Origin: Amaricoccus sp003258405
GTDB lineage: Bacteria > Pseudomonadota > Alphaproteobacteria > Rhodobacterales > Rhodobacteraceae
DNA: 64,000 bases
Assembly (NCBI RefSeq): GCF_043226085.1
Contig: NZ_CP171225.1
Coordinates: 3,224,001-3,288,000, forward strand
Direction: 5' to 3'
In this document: in pieces, positions 16,976 through 25,750 of the stretch
Position numbering within the stretch: the stretch's first letter is position 1
Layout of the letters: the number at the start of each line of letters is the position of its first letter
Translations under genes and position numbers: made by a program
Notes under the pieces: generated by a model
The model's input: only the letters and a program-made list of their open reading frames with translations
The model's database searches: none
What the model was told of the DNA's origin: nothing

Positions 16976-17862
16976 CGATCGGCTGGAACGATGCGGACCC
17001 GGCTGCGCTGCCGCCCCTGCGGGCCGGGCAGAAGCTGCGTCTGGCGCTGCGCGCGTCCTGGGCTCTGCTCACGCTCGCGGTGCTCTTTGCGATCTTTCTC
17101 GTCATTCGCGGCGGCGAGCTGCTCGTCGGGCGCCTCACCGGCCGCTCGCACCGGCGGCTGGGGGCGCACATCGTGCAGGTCTGGGCCATGCTCGCGCTGC
17201 CGACGCTCGGCCTGCGCTACGTGCAGCGCGGCACGCCGATCCGGGGCGCGGGCGCCTTCGTCGCCAATCATTCAAGCTGGATCGACATCGTGGCGCTCCA
17301 GCGGGCCGCGGCGCCGTTTCTGGTCTCGAAATCCGAGGTCCGCTCCTGGCCGGGCATCGGTTTCATCGGGCGGGCGATCGGGACGCTCTTCATCGACCGC
17401 AAGGCGGGGGCGGCGAAGAAGCAGGAGGCCGAGCTGCTCGACCGGCTGCGCCGGGGCGATCACATGGCGCTGTTTCCCGAGGGCACCAGCACCGACGGGC
17501 AGCGGGTCCTGCCCTTCAAGTCCTCGCTCTTCGGGGTGTTCTTCGCCCCGGATCTCGAGGGCCGGGTCGCGGCCCAGCCGGTGGCGATCGTCTACCGCCC
17601 CGGCCCGGGCCTGCCGGCGAATTTCTGCGGCTGGTGGGGCGACATGGATTTCGCCGCCCATATCATCGACATGTTCGCGCGCTCGGTCGGGAGCGAGGTG
17701 GAGCTCACCTTCCTCGAGCCGGTGAGCGTGGCCGAAGCGCCCGGCCGCAAGGCGATGGCCGCCCTTTGCGGCGCGCGGGTGGCCGAGACCTTTGCCGCGC
17801 GCCATCTGCCGGCGCCGGATGCGGCGGGGGACGCGGGGCAGGGCGCGGCGACCTCCGGGTGA
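16972..17862 (+). CDS. olsA: Lyso-ornithine lipid O-acyltransferase OlsA (PlsC family)
   Basis: This 296-residue acyltransferase starts at GTG, coupled to olsB. A transmembrane segment spans about residues 28-46. The PlsC family motifs are NHSSWID (NHx4D, H100 and D105 as catalytic pair) and FPEGTS (E170-G171-T172). OlsA adds the second, ester-linked acyl chain to lyso-ornithine lipid; members can also act as 1-acylglycerol-3-phosphate acyltransferases. The coupling to olsB makes the ornithine lipid role the likely one. The C-terminal 35 residues are Ala/Gly-rich and low in complexity. Confidence 0.92.
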   Translation: MTIGWNDADPAALPPLRAGQKLRLALRASWALLTLAVLFAIFLVIRGGELLVGRLTGRSHRRLGAHIVQVWAMLALPTLGLRYVQRGTPIRGAGAFVANHSSWIDIVALQRAAAPFLVSKSEVRSWPGIGFIGRAIGTLFIDRKAGAAKKQEAELLDRLRRGDHMALFPEGTSTDGQRVLPFKSSLFGVFFAPDLEGRVAAQPVAIVYRPGPGLPANFCGWWGDMDFAAHIIDMFARSVGSEVELTFLEPVSVAEAPGRKAMAALCGARVAETFAARHLPAPDAAGDAGQGAATSG

Positions 17863-17975
17863 TCCCGGCACGGCGGGGTTCGGTGTAAAACGGTGTTTCG
17901 CGAAAACAGGGTTTTCTGGACGCGTTTGCGGTGCAATATGGGCCCCGAGGCGAGTCCAGAGCGAGACATATTCCA

Positions 17976-18464
17976 ATGACAAAGACAATTTTCGCGGCCC
18001 TGGCCGCTACCGCGCTCGGCGCGGCAGTGCCTGCCGCCGTCAGCGCGGCCGATCTCGAGGTCGGCGTGCTGACCTGCAAGCTCGACGGCGGCAAGAACCT
18101 TGTCGTCTACAGCACCGAGAGCTTCGACTGCGTCTACAATCCGACCAAGGGGGAAAACGAGACCTACGAGGGCAAGATCAAGGAGGTCGGGGTCGATCTC
18201 GAGATCAAGGAAGGCCAGAAGCTCATCTGGTCGGTGATCGCGCCGAGCTTCGAGCAGGAGCCGGGCGCTCTGGCCGGGACCTATGTCGGGGCGTCCGCCT
18301 CCGCGGCGGTGTCCGCCGGCGTGGGCGGCAAGATCCTTGTCGGCGGCAGCAAGAAGTCCTTCACCCTGCAGCCGCTCAGCGTCGCGGGCACCGAAGGCTT
18401 TGGCGCCAATGTCGGCATCCAGAGCTTCGAGCTGACGGCCAAGGCGCCAGAAACCACGCAGTAA
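17976..18464 (+). CDS. Secreted DUF992 protein
   Basis: This 162-residue protein starts at ATG 17976; a 15-residue in-frame extension is not supported. Residues 1-24 form a signal peptide ending VSAA. The mature part has the DUF992 features: an early GVLTCKL, a second Cys at SFDCVYNP, GTYVGASASAAVSAGVG, and a beta-strand end. The two cysteines may form a disulfide. DUF992 proteins are found in the envelope of alphaproteobacteria and have no known activity. A G/C-rich inverted repeat (18468-18474 with 18486-18492) follows the stop but has no U tract. Confidence 0.82.
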   Translation: MTKTIFAALAATALGAAVPAAVSAADLEVGVLTCKLDGGKNLVVYSTESFDCVYNPTKGENETYEGKIKEVGVDLEIKEGQKLIWSVIAPSFEQEPGALAGTYVGASASAAVSAGVGGKILVGGSKKSFTLQPLSVAGTEGFGANVGIQSFELTAKAPETTQ

Positions 18465-18581
18465 TCTCCGCCCCGGCCTTGCCGCGGGGCGGCGGGAAGG
18501 CCGGAGCGTACGGGACCCGGGCGATCGGTTGCGATGGCCCGGGCCGCCCTTGCCGGATCTGTCATCCGGCCCGGCGGGGCG

Positions 18582-18986
18582 TCACTCGCCCTCCGTCTCC
18601 GGCTTGAAGTCGAGCGCCACGCCGTTCATGCAGTAGCGCAGGCCGGTCGAGGTCGGGCCGTCGGGAAAGACGTGCCCGAGATGGGCGTCGCAGTGCGAAC
18701 AGGTGATCTCGGTTCGCCGCATGAAGTGGCTCAGATCCTCGTGCTCCTCCACCGCGCCCTGTTCGAGCGGGGCATCGAAGCTCGGCCAGCCGCAGCCGCT
18801 GTCGAACTTCGATGTGGCATCGAAGAGCGGCGCGCCGCAGCAGGTACAGGTGAAGGTGCCGGGCGCCTTCGGGAAATCGTCGTGGCTGAACGGGCGCTCG
18901 GTGCCCTTCTGCCGCGTGACCTTGTAGGCGAGCGGCGACAGTTCGGCCTGCCACTCCGCCTCGGTCTTGCGGATCTTGCTGGTCAT
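18582..18986 (-). CDS. msrB: Peptide-methionine (R)-S-oxide reductase
   Basis: This 134-residue enzyme starts at ATG 18986, 6 bases after a GGAGGAG site; the longer frame to 19031 is not preferred. It reduces methionine-R-sulfoxide in proteins. The zinc site uses C47-x2-C50 and C96-x2-C99; the catalytic Cys is C119 in LRYCMNG, and C65 in SGCGWPSF is in the position of a resolving Cys. Without a signal peptide it is cytoplasmic. The gene is divergent from the second OlsB-like gene, separated by about 125 bases. Confidence 0.95.
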   Translation of the reverse strand: MTSKIRKTEAEWQAELSPLAYKVTRQKGTERPFSHDDFPKAPGTFTCTCCGAPLFDATSKFDSGCGWPSFDAPLEQGAVEEHEDLSHFMRRTEITCSHCDAHLGHVFPDGPTSTGLRYCMNGVALDFKPETEGE

Positions 18987-19111
18987 CGGGGTCTCCTCCG
19001 CGTCGGGGGTCTCGGGATCAGAGATCGTCATTGTCTTGGAACCGTCAAGGATCGGTCACGCAGATATTGCACGGCCGTGCGACGATCCCCGCCACGGGGA
19101 GCGTCTGCCGG

Positions 19112-19879
19112 ATGAGGCCGATGACTGGTATGACACAGGTGAAATTCCGGGCGCGCTTTGCCGAGACGGCGGAGGATCTGGCGCGCGCGCAGGCCCTGCG
19201 CTACCGCCGGTTCCGCGCAGGCCGGGCGCCGGGCGCGGATCACGGGGCGGCGGCGCGCGACTGCGACGCCTTCGATGCGCTGGCGCGGCATGTGCTGGTC
19301 GAGGACCTTCGCTCGGGAGAGCTCGTCTGCTGCTTCCGGGCGTTGCTGCTCGCGGACGGTTCGGCGATCTCGCGTTCCTATTCGGCGCAGTTCTACGATC
19401 TTTCGCGGCTCGCGGGCTTCAAGGCGCCGATGCTGGAGCTCGGGCGGTTCTGCATCGCCGAGGCGGCGCGCGACCCGGACGTGCTGCGGGTGGCCTGGGG
19501 CTTCATCGGCGGCATGGTGGAGGCGCATGGGGTCGAGCTGCTGTTCGGCTGTTCGAGCTTCCACGGCACCGAGACGGCGGCGCATGAGGATGCCTTCGCG
19601 CTGCTCAAGGAAAACCACCTCGCGCCGCGGCGCTGGCTGCCGCGGGTGAAGGCGCCCTCGGTCTTCCGCTATGCCCGGAAGCTCCGGCTGAAGAAGCCTG
19701 ACCTCGCTGCGGCGATGCGGGGGATGCCGCCGCTGCTCCGGACCTATCTGCTGATGGGCGGCTGGGTCTCGGACCATGCGGTGGTGGACCGCGAGCTCGA
19801 CACGCTCCATGTCTTCACCGGGGTGGAAACCCGGCGCGTGCCGGCCGCGCGTCTCCGGATGCTCCGCCCCGCGGTCTGA
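19112..19879 (+). CDS. OlsB-like N-acyltransferase (second copy)
   Basis: This 255-residue protein (ATG 19112, GGGGAG site 10 bases upstream; ATG 19121 and 19130 are alternatives) has the OlsB layout: ARFAETAEDLARAQALRYRR, LELGRFCIAEAARDPD and LLFGCSSFHGTET. It differs from the OlsB at 16187 in several places: a shortened acidic loop, LELGRFC where the other has LELGRSC, and a basic KLRLKKPD segment near residue 190. No acyltransferase partner lies beside it. It could be a second ornithine lipid enzyme, one that acts on another amino acid such as glutamine or lysine, or an N-acyl amino acid synthase. Substrate not determined. Confidence 0.82.
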   Translation: MRPMTGMTQVKFRARFAETAEDLARAQALRYRRFRAGRAPGADHGAAARDCDAFDALARHVLVEDLRSGELVCCFRALLLADGSAISRSYSAQFYDLSRLAGFKAPMLELGRFCIAEAARDPDVLRVAWGFIGGMVEAHGVELLFGCSSFHGTETAAHEDAFALLKENHLAPRRWLPRVKAPSVFRYARKLRLKKPDLAAAMRGMPPLLRTYLLMGGWVSDHAVVDRELDTLHVFTGVETRRVPAARLRMLRPAV

Positions 19880-19973
19880 GCCCGAGATCCGAGCCCGAGT
19901 CTGAGGACGCACACGCGCATCGCGCAGGGGGGCTTGCCGGGCCTCTGTCTCCGGGCTACCTCGGGGGAACGGT

Positions 19974-21656
19974 GTGACGTGGAGGTCCGGCCCTGTGGGC
20001 GAACGCATTCTGAAAATCCTCGCGTGGATTGCGGCGCTTGTCTGCATGGCGCCGATCGTGGCGGCGGGGCTTGCGGCGTTCACCGGGAATTTCGCCACCT
20101 GGACCGGGCTCGTGCAGACGGTGTTGCCGGGCTACATCCTCAACACGCTGATGCTGGTGGGGCTTGTGGCGTCTGGCACCGCGGCGGTGGGCGCGGGGGC
20201 GGCCTGGCTCGTCACGATGTTCCGCTTCCCGGGCTCGCGGCTCTTCGAGGTGCTGCTGGTGCTGCCGCTCGCCTTCCCGGCCTATGTGCTCGCCTATGCC
20301 TATACCGATCTTCTGCAGCATTCGGGGCCGGTGCAGACGCTTCTGCGCGAGGTGACGGGCTGGGGGCCGCGGGATTACTGGTTTCCGAATGTCCGCTCGC
20401 TGCCCGGCGCGGCGCTGATGCTCGTCTGCGTCCTCTATCCTTACGTCTATCTGCTGGCCCGCACCGCCTTCGCCAAGCAGTCGATCTCGGCCTATCTCGC
20501 GGCGCGGACGCTCGGGCGCGGGCCCTGGCGGGCGTTCTGGCAGGTGAGCCTGCCGATGGCGCGGCCGGCGATCGTCGGCGGGGTGCTGCTGACGGTGATG
20601 GAGACGATCGCCGATTACGGCACGGTGGCGCATTTCTCCGTCCGCACCTTCTCGACGGGCATCTATCAGGCCTGGTTCTCGATGGGGGACCGGGGTGCGG
20701 CGGCGCAGCTGGCACTCTGTCTGCTTTCCTTCGCGCTGCTGCTGGCCGCCCTCGAGCGCATCCAGCGCGGGCAGGCCCGCGCCCATACCCGGGGCGCGCG
20801 CGCCGAGATGTTCGACCCGCAGCCGCTCGAGGGGCTGGCGGGCTGGATCGCGGCGTTCTTCTGTTTCGTGCCGGTCTTCGTGGGCTTCCTGCTGCCGGTC
20901 GTTGTGCTGACGCAGATGGCGGTGGACAGCGGCCAGAGCCTGTTCGATCCGCGCTACATGCGGTTCGTCACCAATTCGCTGACGCTGGCGGCCGCCGCGG
21001 CGCTGGTGACGGTGACGGGCGCCGTGCTCATCAGCTTCCGGGCCCGGCTGCTGCCGGGGCGGGCGTCGCGGGTGATGGTGCTGGGCGCGGGGCTCGGCTA
21101 TGCGGTGCCGGGGGGCGTGATCGCCGTGGGCATTCTCGTGCCGCTCGCCGCACTCGACAACACGATCTCGGACTGGGCCCGCGCGACCTTCGGGGTCTCG
21201 ACGGGGCTGATCTTCACCGGATCGATCTGGATTCTGGTGCTGGCCTACATGGCGCGGTTCATGGCCGCGGGGCTCAACACGCTGGAGGCGGGCTATGCCT
21301 CGCTGAGCCCCAACATCGACGCGGTGAGCCGCACGCTGGGGCTGGCGCCGCCGCGGATGCTCGGGCGGGTGCATCTGCCGATCATGCGGGGCAGCATCCT
21401 CGCCGCGGCGCTGATCGTCTTCGTCGACACGATGAAGGAGCTGCCGGCGACGATGATCATGCGGCCCTTCAACTTCGACACGCTGGCGGTGCAGGCGCAC
21501 CGGCTCGCCGCGGACGAGCGGCTGGAGCAGGCCGCGGTGCCGAGCCTTGTGATTGTCGCGATCGGGCTGTTGCCGGTGCTGCTTGTGTGCCGCCAGCTCG
21601 CGCGCCACGGTGACCGGCCGATGCCGGGCCCGGAGGCGCTCGCGACGGCGAATTGA
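19974..21656 (+). CDS. Iron(III)-type ABC transporter permease (FbpB-like, fused two-half form)
   Basis: This 560-residue protein starts at GTG 19974. It contains two binding-protein-dependent permease halves, each with about six transmembrane helices. The EAA loop of half one lies near AARTLGRGPWRAFWQVSLP and that of half two near VSRTLGLAPPRMLGRVHLP. This tandem layout is the hallmark of FbpB/SfuB-type iron permeases. No substrate-binding protein or ATPase gene is next to it, although such permeases normally sit in an FbpABC operon, so its partners must be elsewhere. The next gene, on the same strand, is unrelated (159 bases away). Confidence 0.87.
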   Translation: MTWRSGPVGERILKILAWIAALVCMAPIVAAGLAAFTGNFATWTGLVQTVLPGYILNTLMLVGLVASGTAAVGAGAAWLVTMFRFPGSRLFEVLLVLPLAFPAYVLAYAYTDLLQHSGPVQTLLREVTGWGPRDYWFPNVRSLPGAALMLVCVLYPYVYLLARTAFAKQSISAYLAARTLGRGPWRAFWQVSLPMARPAIVGGVLLTVMETIADYGTVAHFSVRTFSTGIYQAWFSMGDRGAAAQLALCLLSFALLLAALERIQRGQARAHTRGARAEMFDPQPLEGLAGWIAAFFCFVPVFVGFLLPVVVLTQMAVDSGQSLFDPRYMRFVTNSLTLAAAAALVTVTGAVLISFRARLLPGRASRVMVLGAGLGYAVPGGVIAVGILVPLAALDNTISDWARATFGVSTGLIFTGSIWILVLAYMARFMAAGLNTLEAGYASLSPNIDAVSRTLGLAPPRMLGRVHLPIMRGSILAAALIVFVDTMKELPATMIMRPFNFDTLAVQAHRLAADERLEQAAVPSLVIVAIGLLPVLLVCRQLARHGDRPMPGPEALATAN

Positions 21657-21815
21657 TGTGCCCGGACGGCGCTTTCACGCGCCTTCCGAGCACCTGCGGA
21701 TCGCTCCGGAAACGCTTCCGGCGGGGTGCGGTCCGTGGCGGGGGCTTTTCCTTGTTCACGGAAAATCCATCGCCTAGTATCCGACCGGAAGTTCATGGTG
21801 CGTGGGGAAGGTTCG

Positions 21816-23345
21816 ATGGCAGCACGAGAGAATGATGCGACCGGAGACGACACGGTGGCATCCGGGACCGGCGCAGAAGGCCCCGAAGGGACCCGGCCGA
21901 TTCCGGAGACGGATCCGATCCGGCCAGGTGGCGAGGCGGAGCCGCCGCGCGACATTCTCGCAGACGAGTCCTTTGTGGATCCGGTCGTGAAGGCCGAGGA
22001 CACGCCGGAGGACGAGACCGTCTGGAACGTCGAGCCGGACGAGCCGCTGGAGACGGACCGCGAGGCGGCGGCCTCGGAGACGCCGGTGCAGGACGTCGAG
22101 CCCGAGCCGGTGGTCGAGCCTGAGCCGGTTGTCGAGGCCGAGCCGGCCGAGACGGCGGCTGCGGCGCGTGCGGCTGAGGCGCATGACCGTCATCACGCCG
22201 AGGAAGAGCATCAGGAGGAGGAGGCCGAAGGGTCTTCCTTCGCGGCCAAGCTGCTCACGCTGCTCGTGGTGCTGATCGCCGGGGCGGCTCTGGGGATCTG
22301 GGCCGCGCCGAAGGTCGCGCCGATGCTGCCTTCGGGCATGGCGCCGGTCGCGGCCTGGCTCACGCCGGGTGCTGCCGGGACCGAAGACGAGATTGCAGCG
22401 CTTTCCGGGCGGATCGACGATCTTTCCGCCAAGCTCGACGGCGTGAGCGGCGATGTCGCGACGCAGGCGGATGTCTCTTCCGCGGTTGCCGCCGCGAAGA
22501 CCGAGACCGACGCGGCGCTCGCGGATCTGCGCAAGACGGTCGAGGCGGCCGACAGCGCGGATGTCGCGCAGCGGATCGCGCGCCTCGAGGGCACGGTCGA
22601 GGGCCAGGCCGGCGAGGTCTCCTCGCTGCGCGACCAGCTCAGCGGCGCAAGCGCGTCGGGCTCGGCCGAGATCGACGTCTATCGCGCCGAGCTCGAGGGG
22701 CTCCGCGGCGAGATGCGCGACCTGACCGACCGGGTCGCCTCGCTCAGCCATCAGATCGAGGAGGTGGGCGCGACCGCCGACCGCTCGATCAGCGCGGCGG
22801 AGGAAAAGGTCGCGGAGATCCAGCAGGAGGCCGAGACGCAGCTCAATGCCGCCGAGATCGACGCCGATGTCGCGCTCATCCGGGCGGCGCTTGCGAGCGG
22901 CCAGCCATTTACCGATGCGGCCGACCGGCTGACCGCGGCGGAGAACGTGACGCTGCCCGAGGGGCTGGCCGCGGCCGCGCCCAGCGGCGCGCCGACGCTC
23001 CAGATGCTCGAGGAGCGGTATCCCGATGCGGCCCATGCCGCGATCCGCGCCAGCATCGAGGCCGAGGCGGGTGACGGGTTCCTCGCGCGCTCGCGCGCCT
23101 TCGTCACCGCACAGCTCGCCACCCGCTCGCTCACGCCCCAGGATGGCACGGGCACGGATGCGGTGCTGTCGCGGATGGAGGCGAAGCTCAAGCAGAACGA
23201 TCTGCCGGGCGTGCTTGCCGAAGCCGACGCGCTGCCCTCCGAGGCGGCGGCGGCCATGGGCCCGTGGCTGACGGATGTGCGTCTGCGCCAGGGCGCGGAG
23301 GCGGGCCTCGGCGAACTGCAGGCCAGCCTGCCGGCCACGAACTGA
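21816..23345 (+). CDS. Mitofilin-like (COG4223) membrane protein
   Basis: This 509-residue protein starts at ATG 21816 after a GGGGAAGG site. Residues 1-135 are acidic, with repeated Glu-Pro-Val runs (EPEPVVEPEPVVEAEP) and likely disordered. One transmembrane helix follows (about residues 147-165, LLTLLVVLIAGAALGIWAAP). The rest is a long coiled coil (about 190-360) and a helical C-terminal domain. This is the alphaproteobacterial COG4223 family, related to mitochondrial Mic60/mitofilin and linked to intracytoplasmic membrane shape. It is upstream of hemY with a 16-base gap, the arrangement seen in many alphaproteobacteria, although hemC and hemD are not next to it here. Confidence 0.88.
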   Translation: MAARENDATGDDTVASGTGAEGPEGTRPIPETDPIRPGGEAEPPRDILADESFVDPVVKAEDTPEDETVWNVEPDEPLETDREAAASETPVQDVEPEPVVEPEPVVEAEPAETAAAARAAEAHDRHHAEEEHQEEEAEGSSFAAKLLTLLVVLIAGAALGIWAAPKVAPMLPSGMAPVAAWLTPGAAGTEDEIAALSGRIDDLSAKLDGVSGDVATQADVSSAVAAAKTETDAALADLRKTVEAADSADVAQRIARLEGTVEGQAGEVSSLRDQLSGASASGSAEIDVYRAELEGLRGEMRDLTDRVASLSHQIEEVGATADRSISAAEEKVAEIQQEAETQLNAAEIDADVALIRAALASGQPFTDAADRLTAAENVTLPEGLAAAAPSGAPTLQMLEERYPDAAHAAIRASIEAEAGDGFLARSRAFVTAQLATRSLTPQDGTGTDAVLSRMEAKLKQNDLPGVLAEADALPSEAAAAMGPWLTDVRLRQGAEAGLGELQASLPATN

Positions 23346-23361
23346 GGGAAGGCTTCCGAAC

Positions 23362-24810
23362 ATGCTCTGGTCTCTGATCAAGATCTTCATCTTCATCGCC
23401 ATTGCCGCGGGCCTTGCCTTCGGGGTGGCCTGGATTCTCGAGACGCCGGGCGAGGTGGTGATTGCCTTCGCGGGGCGCGAGTGGTCGCTGACCCCGATCG
23501 GCTCGCTCATCGCGCTCGTCGTGCTGCTGGTGGCGGCGGTCGTCATCCTCAAGGTGCTCGGCTTCATCATCGCGCTGATGCGCTTCCTGCTCGGTGACGA
23601 GACGGCGATCAGCCGGTATTTCAACCGTTCGCGCGAGCGGCGCGGGTTCAACGCGCTGTCGGACGGCATGATCGCGCTGGCCTCGGGCGATTCGAAGCGG
23701 GCGATGAAGAAGGCGGCGAAGGCCGAGAAGCTTCTCGGCCGCAAGGATGTCACCGGCCTCGTGAGCGCGCAGGCCGCCGAGCTCAACGGCGACAAGACGC
23801 GGGCCATCGGCTATTACAAGACGATGCTCGACGACAGCCGCACGCGCTTCGTCGGCGTGAGCGGCCTCATGCGCCAGAAGCTCGAGGAGGGCGACACGAC
23901 GACGGCGCTGGCGCTGGCCAAGAAGGCCTTCGCGCTCCGGCCGGACAACCCCGCGCTGCTGCGCACGCTCTTCGATCTGCAGTCGCGCGAAGCCGACTGG
24001 TCGGGGGCGCGCGACACGCTCAATGCCTCGATGCACGCCCGGCTGCTGCCGCGGGACATCGGCCACCGGCGCGAAGCGGTGCTCTCGCTCGCCGATGCGC
24101 AGGCGGCCGCGGCCGAGGGCAACGAGGCGCGCCGGAACGATGCGGCGCTGCAGGCCAACAAGTATGCGCCGACGCTGGTGCCCGCCGCGGTGCTCGCCGC
24201 GCAGGTGCTGGTCGAGAAGGGCATGGCGCGGAAGGCGTCGAAGGTGCTGGTGCGGGCCTGGGCCGCGAACCCGCATCCCGATCTCGCCGCCGCCTTTGCC
24301 GCGATCGTGCCCGAGGAGACGCCGCAGGCGCGGATGAAGCGCTTCGATAGCCTGATCACGGCGGCGCCGAACAACCCGGAAAGCCGGCTTCTGAGCGCGG
24401 AGCTTGCGCTGGCGGCGGAGGATTTCCCCGCGGCGCGCAAGGCGCTCGGCACGCTGCCCGAGACCGATCCGACCACGCGGAGCCTTGCGCTCATGGCCGC
24501 GGTCGAGCGCGGGCAGGGCGCGCCGGAAGCGGTGGTGCGGGCCTGGCTTGCCAAGGCGCTCGATGCCTCGCGCGGGCCGCAGTGGGTCTGCGAGAAGTGC
24601 GGGCACGTGCATGACGCCTGGCGGCCGGTCTGCGAGAGCTGCGGCGCGTTCGACACGCTCGAGTGGAAAACCCCGGCCCATCGCCAGGAGACGACCTACG
24701 GTCAGGCGACGATGCTGCCGCTTCTGGTCGATCCGGCCCCGGCGGCCGAGGAGGCCGATCCCGGCGTGACGGATGCGGACGAGGTGCGGGCGGAAGCCGC
24801 CGCGCGCTGA
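23362..24810 (+). CDS. hemY: HemY-family TPR membrane protein with C-terminal zinc ribbon
   Basis: This 482-residue protein starts at ATG 23362. Two N-terminal transmembrane helices (about residues 3-25 and 42-66) flank a short loop, followed by TPR-like helical repeats across residues 90-395, as in HemY. The C-terminus carries a four-Cys motif: C410-x2-C413 and C424-x2-C427 (VCEKCG, then VCESCGAFD). Similar rubredoxin-like ribbons occur at the end of LapB/YciM TPR proteins. HemY is linked to late haem synthesis in enterobacteria, but its biochemical role is unclear. It follows the mitofilin-like gene and ends at a strong hairpin terminator. Confidence 0.88.
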   Translation: MLWSLIKIFIFIAIAAGLAFGVAWILETPGEVVIAFAGREWSLTPIGSLIALVVLLVAAVVILKVLGFIIALMRFLLGDETAISRYFNRSRERRGFNALSDGMIALASGDSKRAMKKAAKAEKLLGRKDVTGLVSAQAAELNGDKTRAIGYYKTMLDDSRTRFVGVSGLMRQKLEEGDTTTALALAKKAFALRPDNPALLRTLFDLQSREADWSGARDTLNASMHARLLPRDIGHRREAVLSLADAQAAAAEGNEARRNDAALQANKYAPTLVPAAVLAAQVLVEKGMARKASKVLVRAWAANPHPDLAAAFAAIVPEETPQARMKRFDSLITAAPNNPESRLLSAELALAAEDFPAARKALGTLPETDPTTRSLALMAAVERGQGAPEAVVRAWLAKALDASRGPQWVCEKCGHVHDAWRPVCESCGAFDTLEWKTPAHRQETTYGQATMLPLLVDPAPAAEEADPGVTDADEVRAEAAAR

Positions 24811-24827
24811 GGCCCGAAGGCTCGAGG

Positions 24828-24862
24828 GGGCCGGTCCCGCCTGGCGGCGGGGCCGGCCCTTT
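24828..24862 (+). terminator. Terminator between hemY and the convergent crotonase gene
   Basis: GGGCCGGTCCCGCC (24828-24841) and GGCGGGGCCGGCCC (24846-24859) form a 14-bp stem with one G-U pair and a four-base loop, followed by TTT. It sits between two convergent genes; the U tract is on the hemY side. Confidence 0.8.
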
Positions 24863-24868
24863 GCGTTG

Positions 24869-25678
24869 CTACTGGTTCCACTCGGGCTTGCGCTTGTCGA
24901 GGAAGGCCTCGATCCCGGCGGCCGTGTCCTCGCGGATCATGTTCTGGGCCATCACCCGGCCGGTATGGGCATACGCCGCCTCGAGGCCCATCTCGGCCTG
25001 TTCGTAGAAGGCGCGCTTGCCGATGCGGACCGCGGGCCCGAGCTTGGCGGCGATCCTTTCGGCGAGCGCCCGGCTCGTGCCGGCCAGTTCGGCCTCGGGC
25101 ACCACGCGGTTGACGAGGCCGAGGCTGCGGGCCTCGCCGGCGTCGATGAACTCGCCGGCGGTGAGCATCTCGAAGGCCTGCTTGCGCGGGATGTTGCGGG
25201 TGAGCGCGACCATCGGTGTCGAGCAGAAGAGGCCGATGTTGACCCCGTTCACCCCGAAGCGGGTGCCCTCGGCGGCGACGGCGAGATCGCAGCTCGCGAC
25301 GAGCTGGCAGCCCGCCGCGGTGGCGATGCCGTGCACCTCGGCGATGACCGGCTGGGGCAGCTTCACGATCGAGGTCATCATCCGGCCGCAGGTGGCAAAG
25401 AGGGTTTCGAAATAGGCGAGCCCGCCGTCGGGCGCCTGGCGGGCCGCGGTCATCTCGCGCAGATCGTGCCCGGCGCAGAACGCCTTGCCCGCGGCGCGCA
25501 GGATCACCACGCGCACGCTCCGGCTTGCCGCGATGTCGTCGAGGGCCGCCTGGAGCGTGGCGAGCATCGCCTCGGAGAGCGCATTGAGCTTGCCCGGGTT
25601 GTTGAGGGTGAGGGTCGCGATCGCGCCCTCGTCCTCCCGCAGGAGAATGTCTTCGCGCACGAGCGTGTCTTCGGTCAA
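24869..25678 (-). CDS. Crotonase-superfamily protein, ECHDC3-like
   Basis: This 269-residue protein starts at TTG 25678, 5 bases after a GGGAGG site. The fold is that of enoyl-CoA hydratase: GKAFCAGHDLREM near residue 65 forms the oxyanion hole. The segment VNGVNIGLFCSTPMVALTRN replaces the usual PEILLG and AGGTQRL motifs, so both catalytic glutamates of classic enoyl-CoA hydratases appear to be missing. That segment and the end (AFLDKRKPEWNQ) match the ECHDC3 group. It may be a weak or different acyl-CoA enzyme rather than a beta-oxidation hydratase. It diverges from the PaaI-like thioesterase gene, another acyl-CoA gene, by 72 bases. Confidence 0.88.
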   Translation of the reverse strand: MTEDTLVREDILLREDEGAIATLTLNNPGKLNALSEAMLATLQAALDDIAASRSVRVVILRAAGKAFCAGHDLREMTAARQAPDGGLAYFETLFATCGRMMTSIVKLPQPVIAEVHGIATAAGCQLVASCDLAVAAEGTRFGVNGVNIGLFCSTPMVALTRNIPRKQAFEMLTAGEFIDAGEARSLGLVNRVVPEAELAGTSRALAERIAAKLGPAVRIGKRAFYEQAEMGLEAAYAHTGRVMAQNMIREDTAAGIEAFLDKRKPEWNQ

Positions 25679-25750
25679 TCTTGCCTCCCTTGCCTCCGGT
25701 GCGTTGGCTTGCCACTCTGCGACAGTTTCCGCAGACGCGAAAGACCACCG

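Noticed and set aside
18468..18492. Hairpin after the DUF992 gene as terminator
   Set aside because: 7-bp stem with an 11-base loop and no U tract, weak evidence.
19956..21608. 550-codon minus-strand frame opposite the FbpB-like permease
   Set aside because: Highly charged, repetitive composition typical of antisense to a membrane protein.
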